Below the pieces are notes generated by a model. It was not told the DNA's origin. It made no database searches and saw only the letters and a program-made list of their open reading frames with translations. The translations under genes were made by a program, and so were the position numbers. Source: Didymodactylos carnosus (taxonomy: Eukaryota > Rotifera > Eurotatoria > Philodinida > Philodinidae). Taken from it: a stretch of DNA of 21,494 nucleotides. The DNA lies in contig CAJNOQ010003083.1 in NCBI GenBank assembly GCA_905250885.1, positions 1 to 21,494 on the forward strand, read 5' to 3'. Below, piece by piece: positions 20,995-21,494 of the stretch (the stretch's first letter is position 1; each line of letters starts with the position of its first letter).

Positions 20995-21494
20995 CGGTCA
21001 CCTCTGGTATACACATAAATACTTTACGCAACATCGGCACTCAATGGAACTGGCAGAAGTTGTTGTTACTAAACACGTGTTACATAAGATGAAAATAGAA
21101 TATTCAGTCGATGAGATGATGTAGATTTATTTCATTTCTTTTTATCATATTCGCTCACATTTACCGAAAAACACCAATTTTTGTTTGAAAACAAATTTTG
21201 TGTGTAATATTTCTAAGATGAGCTTTCATTCGATATCTAAAAGACTGAATGCAATAAAACTGATTTCAAATTCAAATTTCTTTCTTCTGACTGTATTCTA
21301 TATTGAGTTTTAAATATTTTGATGTAAGTAAAATTAGAATGTTTTCTATTTATTAAGTGAAGTTATCATCTATTGTGTTTTTGTATTATTTCTAGGTTAG
21401 TATGCTTGCATGCTAGTTTCTATTAGTAATTACATACCCATCTAAAAGTTTCATTGTTGTGGGTACAATATCAGCAATCAATAATGTTTGACCG
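20995..21494. other. AT-rich terminal segment, nothing recognised
   Basis: No open frame, repeat or RNA gene was recognised. If the charged frame at 20830-20994 is a real first exon, its promoter would lie here. Confidence 0.45.

Noticed and set aside
1..21494. tRNA, rRNA, CRISPR arrays or telomeric repeat arrays
   Set aside because: No tRNA T-loop with matching stems, no rRNA-like conserved stretch, no regularly spaced repeats and no telomere-type tandem repeats were seen.

Overview
The window looks like nuclear DNA of a small invertebrate, most likely a bdelloid rotifer. This is an inference. It rests on the strong AT bias, eukaryotic genes with GT-AG introns mostly 57-65 nt long, animal-type proteins (proteasome alpha-5, biotin-protein ligase, GLUT-type sugar carrier), and a decayed Penelope-like retroelement with a GIY-YIG endonuclease. 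No bacterial operon, CRISPR array, rRNA or tRNA was recognised.

Layout. Positions 1-2430 hold no recognisable gene, only a short diverged inverted repeat (668-975). At 2431-5141 (+) lies a five-exon gene for an arginine- and aspartate-rich, probably disordered protein that I cannot assign to a family; its exon 2/exon 3 junction is ambiguous. At 5868-6720 (+) is a clean three-exon proteasome alpha-5 gene (PSMA5). Between 7918 and 8695 is a foldback element with arms of about 198 nt. At 9031-10068 (-) are the five 3' exons of a biotin-protein ligase gene (HLCS-like). Its 5' part is not recognisable, and a plus-strand relic of a non-LTR retrotransposon tail (about 10290-10700) and a long hairpin (11010-11155) lie just upstream. 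At 13467-15158 (-) is an intronless 563-aa GLUT/SLC2-type transporter with unusual changes at substrate-contacting positions.

From 15159 to 17633 the sequence is AT-rich with purine microsatellites and no supportable gene. From about 17634 to 19306 (+) is a decayed Penelope-like element: the N-terminal reverse transcriptase part survives in one frame with two stops, the catalytic centre appears deleted, and a frameshifted GIY-YIG endonuclease follows. The rest is AT-rich noncoding sequence, except for a GC-richer 55-codon minus-strand frame at 20830-20994.

The host genes look like independent housekeeping or membrane genes, not a cluster with a shared job. The most notable features are the density of decayed or foldback elements between them, the orphan disordered protein, and the divergent sugar carrier. 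I did not find a convincing new multi-gene system.
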